Counted from the first letter of the stretch, positions 1 through 10,389 are shown. The stretch is 64,000 nt of DNA from Aquabacterium parvum (GCF_001447195.1 NZ_LFRI01000341.1:248001-312000); one strand, 5' to 3'. The notes: generated from the letters alone by a model not told the origin. A program made the numbers and translations.

Positions 1-331
1 AGGCCACCAGCCGGCCAGCGTCACGCGGGGCGGCGCCTTCGGTCACGGGGCGCGGCGCGCGCTTGGCCATGCCCAGAAAGCTGGCCAGGTCGACCACGCC
101 GTTGAGTTGGCCGCGCAGGTTGGCCACCCCCAGGAACCACTCGGCGCTGTGCGGCACCGGGTGAATGGTGGCGAGCGGAAAGATTTCACCGGACTGGTCC
201 AGCGGCAACAAAAAACCGTGCCCGGCGATCTCGACGGCCAACCAGCTGCGCGTGGGCGCCTGCTCGCGCACCGTCTGCAGGCGCTCGGCCAGCCGTTGCT
301 GCAATTCCCTGAGGGCTTCCTTGTTGGCCAT
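1..331 (-). CDS. pilI: PilI, CheW-like adaptor of the Pil-Chp system (partial, cut by the window edge)
   Basis: CheW-domain scaffold that links the pilus chemoreceptor PilJ to the histidine kinase PilL/ChpA in the cytoplasm. The first 110 residues are present and the C-terminus runs off the left edge. The N-terminal helix is followed by GHGFLLPLDQSGEIFP and then FLGVANLRGQLNGVVDL, the hallmark core of the PilI branch of CheW proteins. It lies 15 bases downstream of pilH in the order rubredoxin-pilG-pilH-pilI, which is the standard twitching-motility signalling operon; pilJ would be expected next, outside the window. The ATG is the only good start, directly after a short gap from the pilH stop. 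The PilI rather than generic CheW assignment rests on context. Confidence 0.9.
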   Translation of the reverse strand, partial: MANKEALRELQQRLAERLQTVREQAPTRSWLAVEIAGHGFLLPLDQSGEIFPLATIHPVPHSAEWFLGVANLRGQLNGVVDLASFLGMAKRAPRPVTEGAAPRDAGRLVA

Positions 332-346
332 CGAAGGTGCTCCGGA

Positions 347-712
347 TCAGCCGAAGGCCTTGATTTTGGCCAGCAGCTCGTCCGGGTTGACCGGCTTGAC
401 CACGTAGTCGCGAGCGCCCTGGCGCATGCCCCAGACGCGATCGGTCTCCTGGTTCTTGCTGGTGCAGATGATGACTGGCACGTTGGCGAAGTCCGGATCG
501 CGGGTGATGGCGCGTGTCAACTGAAAGCCGTTCTGGCCGGGCATGACCACGTCCATGAGGATCAGGTCGGGCTTTTCTTCCTGCAGGCGCTTGAGCGCTT
601 CTTCGCCATTCTCGGCGGTGCGCACCTTGTAGCCCTTCTTGGTCAGCAATTCCGACAGAACGTGAAGTTCGGTCTTGGAATCGTCAACGAGCAGGATTTT
701 CTGGATGGACAT
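347..712 (-). CDS. pilH: PilH, twitching-motility response regulator
   Basis: Single-domain CheY-like receiver of 121 residues, the second response regulator of the Pil-Chp pathway, thought to drain phosphate from the kinase or control pilus retraction. The acidic pocket LLVDDS, the phospho-acceptor in LILMDVVMPGQNG and the conserved Lys in DYVVKPVNPDEL are all visible. I chose the internal ATG (MSIQKIL) because AGAGG sits about 8 bases upstream and the extra 14 residues of a longer frame do not resemble the family. It lies between pilG (128-base gap) and pilI. Confidence 0.93.
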   Translation of the reverse strand: MSIQKILLVDDSKTELHVLSELLTKKGYKVRTAENGEEALKRLQEEKPDLILMDVVMPGQNGFQLTRAITRDPDFANVPVIICTSKNQETDRVWGMRQGARDYVVKPVNPDELLAKIKAFG

Positions 713-840
713 GGCTAACCTCTTGTCGTTCGCCACTGCGCCCTCCCGTGACATGGCGCGTGGCGTGGATCTTCACATTCTGGGGACTTCGGGAGGTCGC
801 ACAGCCCGCTCGGCGCGGCCGCACCCCCCCTGGGGGCGTT

Positions 841-1245
841 CTATCGGTGTTCAGCGGTGTATTGAGCGACAGCCTGCAACAACTGGTCCTTCGTGAACGG
901 TTTGGTCAGGTAGTCCTGCGAACCCACCATTCGGCCACGTGCCTTGTCGAACAGCCCGTCCTTGGACGACAGCATGATCACGGGCGTGTTGGCGAAACGC
1001 GGGTTGCGCTTGATGATGGCGCAGGTCTGATAACCGTCCAGCCTGGGCATCAGGATGTCGCAGAAGATGATGTCGGGGGCGTGGTCGTTGACCTTGGACA
1101 AGGCGTCGAAGCCATCTTCGGCCAGCACGACCTCGTAGCCGCCCTGCTTGAGGAAAATCTCGGCGCTGCGGCGGATGGTGTTGCTGTCATCGATGACAAG
1201 CACCTTCCGGGGCGCGGGGGCGTCGGGGTTCACGGATTCAGACAC
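841..1245 (-). CDS. pilG: PilG, twitching-motility response regulator
   Basis: CheY-like receiver of about 134 residues that is phosphorylated by the Pil-Chp kinase and promotes pilus extension. It shows VLVIDDSNTIRRS at the N-terminus, the phospho-acceptor Asp in IIFCDILMPRLDG and the switch Lys in DYLTKPFTKD. A GTG start at 1245 is preferred because GGAGG lies about 10 bases upstream; a GTG 12 bases further in is the alternative. It is followed by pilH and preceded by the rubredoxin gene, the usual Burkholderiales order. The SNTIRRSAEIFL helix distinguishes the PilG type from PilH. Confidence 0.92.
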   Translation of the reverse strand: MSESVNPDAPAPRKVLVIDDSNTIRRSAEIFLKQGGYEVVLAEDGFDALSKVNDHAPDIIFCDILMPRLDGYQTCAIIKRNPRFANTPVIMLSSKDGLFDKARGRMVGSQDYLTKPFTKDQLLQAVAQYTAEHR

Positions 1246-1314
1246 TGCAAACACTCCTCCATCTGGCCGACATGCCCTGAGGGCCATCGGGCAGCGTTTT
1301 CATGGTCGAGGGGC

Positions 1315-1488
1315 TCAGAGAGGCACCATCTCGAAATCGTCCTTGCGGGCGCCACATTCGGGACAGACCCAGTTCATGGGAACGTCCTGCCAGCGGGTGC
1401 CGGGGGGGATGCCCTCCTCTGGCAGGCCCGCAGCCTCGTCGTAGATCCAGCCGCAGATCAGGCACATCCAGGTACGAAACTCGCTCAC
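1315..1488 (-). CDS. rubredoxin
   Basis: Small iron-only electron carrier of 57 residues, cytoplasmic. The two Cys knuckles CLICG and CPECG that bind one Fe are present, with the family's aromatic residues (WMCLICGWIYD, NWVCPECG). It starts at GTG, with no strong ribosome binding site, and is the first gene of the leftward rubredoxin-pilG-pilH-pilI run. Its partner reductase is not in the window. Why a rubredoxin precedes the pilus signalling genes is not known; the adjacency is conserved in related genomes (from memory). Confidence 0.95.
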   Translation of the reverse strand: MSEFRTWMCLICGWIYDEAAGLPEEGIPPGTRWQDVPMNWVCPECGARKDDFEMVPL

Positions 1489-1521
1489 GTTGGTTCAGAC
1501 CAGCTTGAATACAATCAGGCC

Positions 1522-1548
1522 ATTGTAGCCACGCCTTTTTTGTGTAAA
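1522..1548 (-). promoter_or_regulatory. candidate promoter of the rubredoxin-pilGHI operon
   Basis: Read on the minus strand, TTTACA (1543-1548) and TACAAT (1522-1527) form -35/-10 like boxes with a 15-base spacer, placed 34 bases before the GTG. The short spacer makes this a moderate call. Confidence 0.4.
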
Positions 1549-1557
1549 CCGCAGGGT

Positions 1558-1587
1558 TTGCCGGCAATGGCTCACGCTTCTTACACT
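1558..1587 (+). promoter_or_regulatory. candidate promoter of the thiD-like gene
   Basis: TTGCCG (1558-1563), an 18-base spacer and TACACT (1582-1587). A transcript from it would begin only about 7 bases before the ATG at 1601, and no Shine-Dalgarno sequence is seen, so the message could be nearly leaderless. Confidence 0.35.
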
Positions 1588-1600
1588 GTTTACCCACCTG

Positions 1601-2557
1601 ATGAACGCACTCCAGACCGGCCCGGACGAAGCCCAGCCCCCCACCGACCAGGACGGGGGTGCGCCAGCCTGCGTCATGAGCTTCAATGCCAACGACCCCA
1701 GCGGGGCCTCGGGCATCGGTGCGGACATCGCCACCGTGGCCGCCATGGGCGCCCACGCGCTGCCCGTGGTCACGAGCTTGCTGATCCGAGACACCGCCGA
1801 GGTGTTCGAGTCGGTCGAAATCGACCCGGAAGCCGTCATGGAGCAGGCCCGCTCTATCCTGGAAGACGTGACCGTCGCCTCCTGGAAGGTGGGCTTCCTG
1901 GGCAGCGCAGAGAACATCAGCGTGGTCGCCGAGATCCTGTCGGATTACCCCGACACCCCCTTGGTGGCGCACCTGTCCAACCTGTCGTGGATGGACGACG
2001 ACGCCCAGATGGCCTACCTGGACGCTTACCGCGAGCTGATCCTGCCGGCCACGCACGTGCTGGTTGGCGCCCACCAGACCCTGACCGACTTCCTGCTGCC
2101 CGAGTGGGAATCCGAGCGCATGCCCTCGGCGCGCGAGCTGGCCGTGGCCGCTTCCGAGCTGGGCGCCAGCTACGTGCTGGTGACCGGCGTGCAACTGCCC
2201 GACCAGTTCATCGACAACGTGCTGGCCTCGCCGCAAGGCGCGCTGGCGGGCGAGCGCTTCGAGCGCTTCGAGGCCGGTTTCGTGGGCGCGGGTGACACCC
2301 TGTCGGCGGCGCTGGCAGCCATCCTCTCCAGCGGCACCGAGCTCGATGTCGCCGTGTCCGAGGCCCTGAGCTTTTTGGACCAGGCGCTGGACGCGGGCTT
2401 TCGCCCCGGCATGGGCAACGTCGTGCCCGACCGCTTCTTCTGGGCCCTGCCCCCGGGCGATGCCTCGGTGGATGGCGAGCCGCTGCCCGAGGGCAGCGAG
2501 CCGGGCCAGCCCACGCTCGACGACACCCCGCCGCCCTCTTCCCGCAACGTCCACTGA
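1601..2557 (+). CDS. thiD: ThiD/PdxK-like hydroxymethylpyrimidine kinase family protein
   Basis: Ribokinase-fold kinase of 318 residues, by family a phosphomethylpyrimidine kinase of thiamine synthesis. The N-terminal [13 protein letters not shown] and the anion-hole/catalytic loop [13 protein letters not shown] (Asp232) match the fold. Canonical ThiD has Cys where Asp232 stands, and substrate-loop wording differs too, so it may phosphorylate another pyrimidine or pyridoxal-like substrate. The last 35 or so residues are Pro/Ser-rich and look disordered. It is 11 bases upstream of hemL and divergent from rubredoxin. The symbol is by family only. Confidence 0.75.
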   Translation: MNALQTGPDEAQPPTDQDGGAPACVMSFNANDPSGASGIGADIATVAAMGAHALPVVTSLLIRDTAEVFESVEIDPEAVMEQARSILEDVTVASWKVGFLGSAENISVVAEILSDYPDTPLVAHLSNLSWMDDDAQMAYLDAYRELILPATHVLVGAHQTLTDFLLPEWESERMPSARELAVAASELGASYVLVTGVQLPDQFIDNVLASPQGALAGERFERFEAGFVGAGDTLSAALAAILSSGTELDVAVSEALSFLDQALDAGFRPGMGNVVPDRFFWALPPGDASVDGEPLPEGSEPGQPTLDDTPPPSSRNVH

Positions 2558-2568
2558 CGTCCACCGAC

Positions 2569-3861
2569 ATGTCCCGCAACGCCCAGCTGTTCGAGCGCGC
2601 CCAGCGCGTCATCCCGGGCGGCGTGAACTCGCCCGTGCGTGCCTTCAAGGCCGTGGGCGGCACGCCCCGCTTCATCCAACGCGCCCAGGGCGCCTACACC
2701 TGGGACGCCGACGGCACCCGTTTCATCGACTACATCGGCTCCTGGGGCCCGATGATCCTGGGCCACGGTCACCCCGAGGTGCTCGAGGCGGTGCAAAAAG
2801 CAGCGCTGGAGGGTTTCTCCTTTGGCGCCCCCACCGAGCGCGAGATCGAGCTCGCAGAAGAAATCCTGAAACTGGTACCCAGCGCGGAGCAAGTGCGCCT
2901 GGTCAGCTCGGGCACCGAGGCCGGCATGAGCGCCATCCGCCTGGCGCGCGGCCACACCGGCCGCAACAAGATCATCAAGTTCGAGGGCTGCTACCACGGT
3001 CATGCTGACGCGCTGCTGGTCAAGGCCGGCTCGGGCCTGGCCACCTTCGGCCACCCGACCAGCGCCGGCGTGCCGGCCGAGGTGGTGCAGCACACCCTGG
3101 TGCTGACCTACAACGACATCGAGCAGATCGAGCAGGCCTTTGCCACCCAGGGCGATGACATCGCCTGCGTGATGATCGAGCCCATCGCCGGCAACATGAA
3201 CTTCGTGCGCGCCAGCGTGCCCTTCATCCAGCGCGTCAGCGAGCTGTGCAAGCAGCACGGTGCCCTGTTCGTGTTCGACGAGGTGATGAGCGGGTTCCGT
3301 GTTGGGCTGGGCAGCGCCCAGGGCCTGTACGCGCAGCTGATCCCGGGTTTCCAGCCTGACATGAGCGTGTTCGGCAAGGTGATTGGCGGGGGCATGCCGC
3401 TGGCGGCTTTTGCCTCGAGCCGCGAGGTCATGTCCAAGCTGGCGCCGCTGGGCCCGGTCTACCAGGCCGGCACCCTCTCGGGCAACCCGGTGGCCACCGC
3501 CTGTGGCCTGGCCACGCTCAAGCTCATCCAGCAGCCAGGCTTTTTCGAACAGCTGTCGGCTCGCACACGCCAGCTGATGGGCGGCTTCGTGAAGGTGGCA
3601 ACCGATGCCGGCGTGCCCCTGACCGCCGACAGCGAAGGCGGCATGTTCGGCTTCTTCTTTGCCCCCGAGCTGCCCCAGAACTACCAGGAAGTCATGGCGC
3701 GGGGCACCGACACCTTCAACCGCTTCTTCCACCTGATGCTGGACCAGGGCGTGTACCTCGCGCCGGCCATGTACGAAGCCGGCTTCGTCAGCGCCGCCCA
3801 CACCGACCAGGACATCGCCGACACGGTCGCGGCCGCGGCCAACGCCTTCCGCCGGCTCTGA
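2569..3861 (+). CDS. hemL: glutamate-1-semialdehyde 2,1-aminomutase
   Basis: PLP enzyme converting glutamate-1-semialdehyde to 5-aminolevulinate, the tetrapyrrole precursor made by the C5 route from glutamyl-tRNA; cytoplasmic dimer. The 430 residues match the usual length. Family marks are [13 protein letters not shown] near the N-terminus, [11 protein letters not shown] and the PLP-binding Lys270 in [12 protein letters not shown]. The ATG lies 11 bases after the thiD-like stop, so the two are likely co-transcribed, with mpl 22 bases downstream. Confidence 0.97.
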   Translation: MSRNAQLFERAQRVIPGGVNSPVRAFKAVGGTPRFIQRAQGAYTWDADGTRFIDYIGSWGPMILGHGHPEVLEAVQKAALEGFSFGAPTEREIELAEEILKLVPSAEQVRLVSSGTEAGMSAIRLARGHTGRNKIIKFEGCYHGHADALLVKAGSGLATFGHPTSAGVPAEVVQHTLVLTYNDIEQIEQAFATQGDDIACVMIEPIAGNMNFVRASVPFIQRVSELCKQHGALFVFDEVMSGFRVGLGSAQGLYAQLIPGFQPDMSVFGKVIGGGMPLAAFASSREVMSKLAPLGPVYQAGTLSGNPVATACGLATLKLIQQPGFFEQLSARTRQLMGGFVKVATDAGVPLTADSEGGMFGFFFAPELPQNYQEVMARGTDTFNRFFHLMLDQGVYLAPAMYEAGFVSAAHTDQDIADTVAAAANAFRRL

Positions 3862-3883
3862 GGCCCCTTTTTCAAGCGACCCC

Positions 3884-5260
3884 ATGCACATCCACATCCT
3901 CGGTATCTGCGGCACCTTCATGGGTGGCGTGGCCGCACTGGCCCGTGAGGCCGGCCACCGCGTGACCGGTTGCGACGCCGGCGTCTACCCGCCGATGTCC
4001 GACCAGCTGCGCGCCCTCGGCATCGACCTGATCGAAGGCTACGGCGTCGATCAGCTTGAACTCAAGCCCGACCTGTTCGTGGTTGGCAATGTGGTCAGCC
4101 GGGGCAACCCGCTGATGGAAGCCATCCTCGACGCGGGCCTGCCCTACACGAGCGGCCCGCAGTGGCTGAGCGAACACGTGCTGCAAGGCAGGCATGTGCT
4201 GGCCGTGGCCGGCACGCACGGCAAGACGACGACCACCTCGATGCTGACCTGGATCCTGGAGGCCTGCGGCCTGCAGCCCGGCTTCCTGGTGGGCGGCGTG
4301 CCGCAGAACTTCGGCGTTTCGGCCCGACTGGGCCGCAACGATGAGGCCTCGCGCCCCGTCGGCGGCCACCCCTTTGTCATCGAGGCCGACGAGTACGACA
4401 CGGCCTTCTTCGACAAGCGCAGCAAGTTCGTGCACTACCACCCGCGCACCGCCGTGCTCAACAACCTCGAGTTCGACCACGCCGACATCTTTGCCGACCT
4501 GGCCGCCATCGAGACGCAGTTCCACCACCTGGTGCGCACCGTGCCGGCCTCGGGCCGCCTGGTGGTCAATGCCCGCGAAGAGGCCCTCGAGCGCGTGCTG
4601 ACCCGCGGCTGCTGGAGCGACGCCGCACGCTTCGGCGTGCGCGGTGACACGCCAGGCTTTCGCGCCCGTGGCGAGCCCCATTCGTTCGACGTGCTCAAGG
4701 CCGGTGTGTTGGTCGGGCGCGTTGAATGGAGCCTGCTGGGCGAGCACAACCAGATGAACGCGCTGGCCGCCATCGCCGCCGCCGAAAACGTGGGCGTGCC
4801 GCCTCAGCAGGCCTGCGAGGCGCTTGGCCGGTTCGAGAACGTCAAGCGGCGCATGGAGGTCAAGGGCGAGGTGGGCGGCATCACCGTCTACGACGACTTC
4901 GCCCACCACCCCACCGCGATCCGCACCACGGTCGATGGTCTGCGCCGCAAGGTCGGGCCCGACGCGCGCATCATCGCGGTGTTCGAGCCGCGCTCCAACA
5001 CCATGAAGCTGGGCACGATGAAAGCCCTGCTGCCCTGGTCTCTGGAAGACGCCGACCTGGCGATCTGTCACTCAGGCGGACTGGGTTGGGATGCAGGCGA
5101 AGCACTGGCCGAGATGGGCGAGCGCGCCTTGGTGGCCGACACCATCGACGCCGTGGTGGCCAAGGTGGTGAAGGTCGCGCGGCCGGGTGATCACATCCTG
5201 TGCATGAGCAACGGCGGCTTTGGCGGCATCCACGCCAAGCTTTTGTCGGCGCTGAGCTGA
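3884..5260 (+). CDS. mpl: UDP-N-acetylmuramate:L-Ala-gamma-D-Glu-meso-DAP ligase
   Basis: Recycling ligase that reattaches the salvaged murein tripeptide to UDP-MurNAc in the cytoplasm. The 458-residue protein is a Mur ligase: the N-terminal nucleotide-sugar domain begins MHIHILGICGTFMGG, the ATP P-loop is AGTHGKTTTTS (about 110-119), EADEYDTAFFDKRSKF follows, and the C-terminal domain carries the DDFAHHPTAI and EPRSNTMK motifs typical of Mpl rather than MurC. It is the third gene of the rightward thiD-hemL-mpl run and converges with the phosphodiesterase gene 40 bases on. Confidence 0.96.
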   Translation: MHIHILGICGTFMGGVAALAREAGHRVTGCDAGVYPPMSDQLRALGIDLIEGYGVDQLELKPDLFVVGNVVSRGNPLMEAILDAGLPYTSGPQWLSEHVLQGRHVLAVAGTHGKTTTTSMLTWILEACGLQPGFLVGGVPQNFGVSARLGRNDEASRPVGGHPFVIEADEYDTAFFDKRSKFVHYHPRTAVLNNLEFDHADIFADLAAIETQFHHLVRTVPASGRLVVNAREEALERVLTRGCWSDAARFGVRGDTPGFRARGEPHSFDVLKAGVLVGRVEWSLLGEHNQMNALAAIAAAENVGVPPQQACEALGRFENVKRRMEVKGEVGGITVYDDFAHHPTAIRTTVDGLRRKVGPDARIIAVFEPRSNTMKLGTMKALLPWSLEDADLAICHSGGLGWDAGEALAEMGERALVADTIDAVVAKVVKVARPGDHILCMSNGGFGGIHAKLLSALS

Positions 5261-5300
5261 ACCGAGGGCACCTCGGCGCCTGCCAGGCGTCGGGACGACC

Positions 5301-6149
5301 TCAGTCGGGTACCGACTCGGATTCGGGTGCCGTGGCCGACTCGGCGATGAGTTGGTCCAAGGGGATACGGGCGCCCGGGCGAAGCCCGAGTCGGGCCTGC
5401 GGCTCGAACGCATCGACCCGGTCCGTGATCAGGCCATCCAGACCGCCCGCCCAGAGGGTGTCTGCACGCTCGGCTTCGTTGACCGTGTAGGCCAACGCCT
5501 TGAGCCCTGCCTCGTGGATGATCTCGATGCGACGATCGCTCAGGAAGGCCTGGTGCACGACCAGGGCGCAGCAACCCATCTCGACCGCCTGCTCGACGGC
5601 CTCCGGGATCCAGCGATCGACCAGCAGGGCACGGGGCAGATCGGGTTGGGCGTCCCTCGCGGCACTCAGGGCCTCGACGCTGAACGAGCTCAGCAGCGGC
5701 TTGACCTCGGCCTGAGCCCACCATTGGGCGACCCGGTCGGCCACGGTGCGACCCGTGCGGACCTCATCGCCCGGCGAGGGTTTGATTTCCAGGTTCACCA
5801 TCAGCCCCAAGGCCTGAAGCCAACGCGCCAGGCTCTCCAGGCGCAGCAAGGGCTCTCCGGCGTGGGACCGGCCATGCCACGACCCCGCATCCAGCCTGGA
5901 CAAGGCGTCCCAGGTGAGCGCGCCGGCCAAGCCCTGCCCGTTGGTGGTGCGCTCCAACTCGGCATCGTGCAGCAGGAAAGGCTCCCCATCTGCACTCAGT
6001 TTGACGTCGCACTCGAACATCCCGAAACCATGATCGGCACCCAGGCGAAAGGCAGCCAGCGTGTTTTCAGGGGCCTGCGAGCCGGCGCCGCGGTGGGCAA
6101 TCCAGCAAGGGTAAGGCCAAGGATCGAGTGGGGAGGTCGGCGTCGGCAT
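5301..6149 (-). CDS. ugpQ: glycerophosphodiester phosphodiesterase
   Basis: Cytoplasmic-type GDPD of 282 residues that cleaves glycerophosphodiesters to glycerol-3-phosphate and an alcohol. The catalytic shell is visible: IAHRGAGSQAPENTLAAF near the N-terminus, then FECDVKLSADGEPFLLHD, and later NLEIKP and GLDGLITDRVD. No signal peptide is seen when the start is placed at the ATG before PTPTSPLDPWPY; the upstream extension in the same frame is unlike the family. It stands alone, convergent with mpl and divergent from the large oxidoreductase. No ugp transporter genes are nearby, so the symbol is by similarity. Confidence 0.9.
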   Translation of the reverse strand: MPTPTSPLDPWPYPCWIAHRGAGSQAPENTLAAFRLGADHGFGMFECDVKLSADGEPFLLHDAELERTTNGQGLAGALTWDALSRLDAGSWHGRSHAGEPLLRLESLARWLQALGLMVNLEIKPSPGDEVRTGRTVADRVAQWWAQAEVKPLLSSFSVEALSAARDAQPDLPRALLVDRWIPEAVEQAVEMGCCALVVHQAFLSDRRIEIIHEAGLKALAYTVNEAERADTLWAGGLDGLITDRVDAFEPQARLGLRPGARIPLDQLIAESATAPESESVPD

Positions 6150-6369
6150 GGGTGTCAGGATAGCGAAACCCCTCAAGCATGAAACGATCCACAGGGGGGT
6201 GTGAAGTGCCCTTTTCGCGGGAAGGGGTGGGTGGGGTGCGTTAACATCTCGCCTCAGGCGCGAAAACCACCCCCTCACCGCAGTGCCTGGGCGGCTTGCG
6301 TCGCCCCGGCTCCGTGGCGTTTTCATTCAGGAACCCGGCCAAAACTGGCCTTTCGCGCCCGGCGCCCTC

Positions 6370-9300
6370 ATGAACGCACCCACCGAGCTGACCCACATGA
6401 CCGCCCAGGTCGCCGACGGCCACGCCGACGGCCAACCCCGCCTGCGCGAGATCCCCTACAACTACACCTCTTTCTCGGACCGCGAGATCGTCCAGCGCCT
6501 GCTGGGCCAGCGTGCCTGGGAGGTGCTCAGCCTGCTTCGCACCGAACGCCAGACCGGCCGCTCCGCCCGCATGCTCTACGAGGTGCTGGGCGACATCTGG
6601 GTGGTGCAGCGCAACCCCTACCTGCAAGACGACCTGCTGAACACGCCCAAGCGCCGTGGCCAGCTGATCGACGCGCTCTATCACCGCCTCAGCGAAGTCA
6701 ACAAGCGCCGCACCCCCGGCAGCGACGCCGGGCGCGACAAGCTGGTCGGCGAATTGCTCGAAGCCGCCGGCCAGGCCATCGACCGCTTCGCGCGCGCCTT
6801 CGAACAGATGGCCGACCTGCGCAAGCGGGCTGCCGAGGCCCTGCGTCGCGTCACCCGCGCCGACAACATCAAGTTCGATGGCCTCAGCCGCGTCGCCCAC
6901 GTGACGGATGCCACCGACTGGCGCGTCGAGTACCCCTTCGTCGTGCTCACGCCCGACACCGAAGAGGAGATGGCGGGCCTGGTCAAGGGCTGCGTCGAAC
7001 TCGGCCTGACCATCATCCCGCGTGGGGGCGGAACCGGCTACACCGGCGGCGCTGTGCCCCTGACCTGGAAGAGCGCGGTCATCAACACCGAAAAGCTCGA
7101 GCAGATGACCGAGGTCGAGCTGGTCGACCTGCCCGGCGTGCAGCACAAGGTGCCCACCGTCTGGACGGGCGCGGGCGTCGTCACCCAGCGCGTGGCCGAT
7201 GCGGCCGAGCGCGCCGGTTACGTGTTCGCCGTGGACCCGACCTCGGCCGAGGCCTCGTGCGTGGGCGGCAACGTCGCCATGAACGCGGGTGGCAAGAAGG
7301 CCGTGCTGTGGGGCACCGCGCTCGACAACCTCGCCTCGTGGCGCATGGTCACGCCCAACGCCGAGTGGCTGGAGGTGGTCCGCATCAACCACAACCTGGG
7401 CAAGATCCACGACGTCGAGGTGGCGAGCTTCGAGCTGCACTACTACGCGGCCGACGGCAAGACCCACCTGCGCACCGAAAAGCTCGACATCCCCGGCCGC
7501 ATCTTCCGCAAAGAAGGCCTGGGCAAGGACGTCACCGACAAGTTCCTGGCCGGCCTGCCCGGCATCCAGAAGGAAGGCTGCGACGGCCTGATCACCAGCT
7601 GCCGCTGGGTGGTGCACCGCATGCCCAAGCACACCCGCACGGTGTGCCTGGAGTTCTTCGGCAACCCGACCCTGTGCGTGCCCTCGATCGTCGAAATCAA
7701 GGACTTCATGTTCGCCGAGATGGCGCAACCAGGCGGCGCCATCCTGGCCGGCCTGGAGCACCTCGACGACCGCTACCTCAAGGCCGTGGGCTACGCGACC
7801 AAGAGCAAGCGCACGGTGGGCGGCAATGGCCTGCCCAAGATGGTGCTGATCGGCGACATCGTCGGTGACGACGAAGACCGCGTGGCCCGCGCCACCAGCG
7901 AGGTCATCCGCCTGGCCAACGGCCGCAACGGCGAAGGCTTCGTGGCCGTGAGCGCCGACGCGCGCAAGAAGTTCTGGGCCGACCGCAAGCGCACCGCCGC
8001 CATCGCCAAGCACACCAACGCCTTCAAGGTGAACGAAGACGTGGTGATCCCGCTGCCGCGCATGGGCGAGTACACGCTGGGCATCGAGCGCATCAACATC
8101 GAGCTCTCGCTGCGCAACAAGCTGGCCTTGCTGGATGCGTTCGACGCCTTCTTCAAGGGTGGCAACGCGGCGGTGGCAGCTTTCATGGGCAAGGCAGACG
8201 ACCCGTCGGAGCTGCCCAGCGACGAGCAACTCACCGAGAAGGTGCAGGCGGCGCAAACGCTGCTGGCCCAGACGCGCGCCCGCTGGGGCTTCCTGTACCA
8301 GCACCTCGACACCCCGCTGGCCGACGTCAGCGGCGACTTGGTGGCCCTGGGCTACACCCAGCACCAGGACGGCACCTATGTGCCAGATGAGGCCACCGCT
8401 GGCCAGGGCACCGTCTTCAACCTGCTGCAGACGTGGAGCATCCGCGCCGGCTGGAAGAAGGAGATCCGAGAGCCGCTGGCCAAGGTCTTCAACGGCGCGG
8501 CGCTCAGCCCCGTCATCGACGAGCTCAAGCGCATCCACAAGCAGGTGCTGCGCGGTCGCGTGTGGGTGGCCCTGCACATGCACGCCGGCGACGGCAACGT
8601 GCACACCAACATCCCGGTCAACTCCGACAACTACGAGATGCTGCAAACGGCGCACGAAGCCGTGGCGCGCATCATGAAGCTGGCGCGTTCGCTCGACGGG
8701 GTCATCTCCGGTGAGCACGGCATCGGCATCACCAAGCTCGAGTTCCTGACCGACGAAGAGATCGCCAACTTCACGGCCTACAAGCTGAAAGTGGACCCCG
8801 AAGGCCGCTTCAACAAGGGCAAGCTGCTGCGCGGCGCGGCCCTCAAGGCCCTGGGCGATGACGTGCACGCCGCCGACCTGACCGAGGCCTACACGCCCTC
8901 GTTCGGCTTGATGGGCCACGAGTCGCTGATCATGCAGCAGTCTGACATCGGCGACATCGCAGCCAGCGTCAAGGACTGCCTGCGCTGCGGCAAGTGCAAA
9001 CCGGTGTGCGCCACCCACGTGCCGCGCGCTAACCTGCTCTACAGCCCGCGCAACAAGATCCTGGCCACCTCGCTGCTGGTCGAGGCTTTCCTGTACGAAG
9101 AGCAGACGCGCCGCGGCGTGTCCATCCAGCACTGGTCCGAGTTCGAGGACGTGGCCGACCACTGCACGGTCTGCCACAAGTGCCTGACGCCCTGCCCGGT
9201 CAAGATCGACTTCGGCGACGTGTCGATGAACATGCGCAACCTGCTGACCAAGATGGGCAAGAAGAGCTTCCGCCCCGCTGGTGCAGCCGGCATGGCCATG

Positions 9301-10389
9301 CTCAACACCAACAACCCGCAGACCATCAAGCTGATCCGCACGGCGCTGGTGGACGTGGCCATGCCGCTGCAGCGCGTGGCCAACGACGTGATGAAGGTGG
9401 TGGCCCGCAAGCAGACCGACGCACCGCCGGCCACGGTGGGCAAGGCCCCGCTGAAGCAGGAAATCATCCACTTCATCAACAAGAAGATGCCGGGCGGCCT
9501 GCCCAAAAAGACCGCGCGCGCCCTGCTGGACATCGAGGACAAGGACTACGTCCCCATCATCCGCGACCCCAAGCAGACGACGGCCGACACCGAGGCGGTG
9601 TTCTACTTCCCAGGTTGCGGCTCGGAGCGCCTGTTCAGCCAGGTGGGCCTGGCCACGCAAGCCATGCTCTGGCATGCGGGCGTGCAGACCGTGCTGCCGC
9701 CGGGCTACCTGTGCTGCGGCTACCCCCAGCGCGGCGCCGGCCAGTTCGACAAGGCCGAGAAGATGATCACCGACAACCGGGTGCTGTTCCACCGCGTGGC
9801 CAACACGCTGAACTACCTGGACATCAAGACGGTGGTGGTCAGCTGCGGCACCTGCTATGACCAGCTGCAGGGCTACCAGTTCGACAAGATCTTCCCGGGC
9901 TGCCGCATCATCGACATCCACGAGTACCTGCTGGAAAAGGGCATCACGCTCAAGGGCAAGGACGCGTTCCTGTACCACGACCCCTGCCACACGCCCATGA
10001 AGCTGCAGGACCCGATGAAGACCGTCAAGGCCCTGGTGGGCGACGGCGTCATCAAGTCCGAGCGCTGCTGCGGCGAGGCCGGCACGCTGGCCGTCAGCCG
10101 CCCGGACATCTCCACGCAGATCCGCTTCCGCAAGGAAGAAGAGATCCGCAAGGGCGAGGCCGCGCTGCGCAACCAGGGCCTGCTGGGCGAGAAGGACAAC
10201 GTCAAGATCCTGACCTCCTGCCCCGCGTGCCTGCAAGGCCTGAGCCGCTACGGTGAAGACACGGCCAACGGCCTGCTCGAAGCCGACTACATCGTCGTCG
10301 AGATGGCCCGCCAGATCCTGGGCGAGAACTGGATGCGCGAGTACGTCGACCGGGCCAACACCGGCGGCATCGAGCGGGTGCTGGTGTGA
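6370..10389 (+). CDS. giant FAD-linked / 4Fe-4S / CCG-domain oxidoreductase (DUF3683 family)
   Basis: A 1339-residue soluble protein that fuses what are usually separate subunits of glycolate or D-lactate oxidases. Order: an N-terminal all-alpha region (DUF3683-like, to about 180); an FAD-binding PCMH domain with [14 protein letters not shown] near residue 218; an FAD-oxidase C-terminal domain ending in [15 protein letters not shown] and SGEHGIG; two 4Fe-4S clusters ([11 protein letters not shown] near 869 and [11 protein letters not shown] near 932); then two CCG domains (LCCGYPQRG near 1115, CCGEAG near 1233). The likely job is oxidation of a 2-hydroxy acid with electrons passed through Fe-S to a quinone or other carrier; the substrate is unknown. 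The start is the ATG before NAPTEL. A HIT gene overlaps its stop codon. Confidence 0.9.
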   Translation: MNAPTELTHMTAQVADGHADGQPRLREIPYNYTSFSDREIVQRLLGQRAWEVLSLLRTERQTGRSARMLYEVLGDIWVVQRNPYLQDDLLNTPKRRGQLIDALYHRLSEVNKRRTPGSDAGRDKLVGELLEAAGQAIDRFARAFEQMADLRKRAAEALRRVTRADNIKFDGLSRVAHVTDATDWRVEYPFVVLTPDTEEEMAGLVKGCVELGLTIIPRGGGTGYTGGAVPLTWKSAVINTEKLEQMTEVELVDLPGVQHKVPTVWTGAGVVTQRVADAAERAGYVFAVDPTSAEASCVGGNVAMNAGGKKAVLWGTALDNLASWRMVTPNAEWLEVVRINHNLGKIHDVEVASFELHYYAADGKTHLRTEKLDIPGRIFRKEGLGKDVTDKFLAGLPGIQKEGCDGLITSCRWVVHRMPKHTRTVCLEFFGNPTLCVPSIVEIKDFMFAEMAQPGGAILAGLEHLDDRYLKAVGYATKSKRTVGGNGLPKMVLIGDIVGDDEDRVARATSEVIRLANGRNGEGFVAVSADARKKFWADRKRTAAIAKHTNAFKVNEDVVIPLPRMGEYTLGIERINIELSLRNKLALLDAFDAFFKGGNAAVAAFMGKADDPSELPSDEQLTEKVQAAQTLLAQTRARWGFLYQHLDTPLADVSGDLVALGYTQHQDGTYVPDEATAGQGTVFNLLQTWSIRAGWKKEIREPLAKVFNGAALSPVIDELKRIHKQVLRGRVWVALHMHAGDGNVHTNIPVNSDNYEMLQTAHEAVARIMKLARSLDGVISGEHGIGITKLEFLTDEEIANFTAYKLKVDPEGRFNKGKLLRGAALKALGDDVHAADLTEAYTPSFGLMGHESLIMQQSDIGDIAASVKDCLRCGKCKPVCATHVPRANLLYSPRNKILATSLLVEAFLYEEQTRRGVSIQHWSEFEDVADHCTVCHKCLTPCPVKIDFGDVSMNMRNLLTKMGKKSFRPAGAAGMAMLNTNNPQTIKLIRTALVDVAMPLQRVANDVMKVVARKQTDAPPATVGKAPLKQEIIHFINKKMPGGLPKKTARALLDIEDKDYVPIIRDPKQTTADTEAVFYFPGCGSERLFSQVGLATQAMLWHAGVQTVLPPGYLCCGYPQRGAGQFDKAEKMITDNRVLFHRVANTLNYLDIKTVVVSCGTCYDQLQGYQFDKIFPGCRIIDIHEYLLEKGITLKGKDAFLYHDPCHTPMKLQDPMKTVKALVGDGVIKSERCCGEAGTLAVSRPDISTQIRFRKEEEIRKGEAALRNQGLLGEKDNVKILTSCPACLQGLSRYGEDTANGLLEADYIVVEMARQILGENWMREYVDRANTGGIERVLV

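Noticed and set aside
713..840. Terminator between pilG and pilH from the C7/G5 run at 824-836
   Set aside because: The arms leave a one-base loop and no T-run; more likely chance in GC-rich DNA.
6241..10236. A 1331-codon open frame antisense to the FAD/Fe-S oxidoreductase gene
   Set aside because: It mirrors a high-GC gene with strong third-position bias; its translation is His/Val/Gly-rich, without domains, and the forward frame has clear cofactor motifs.
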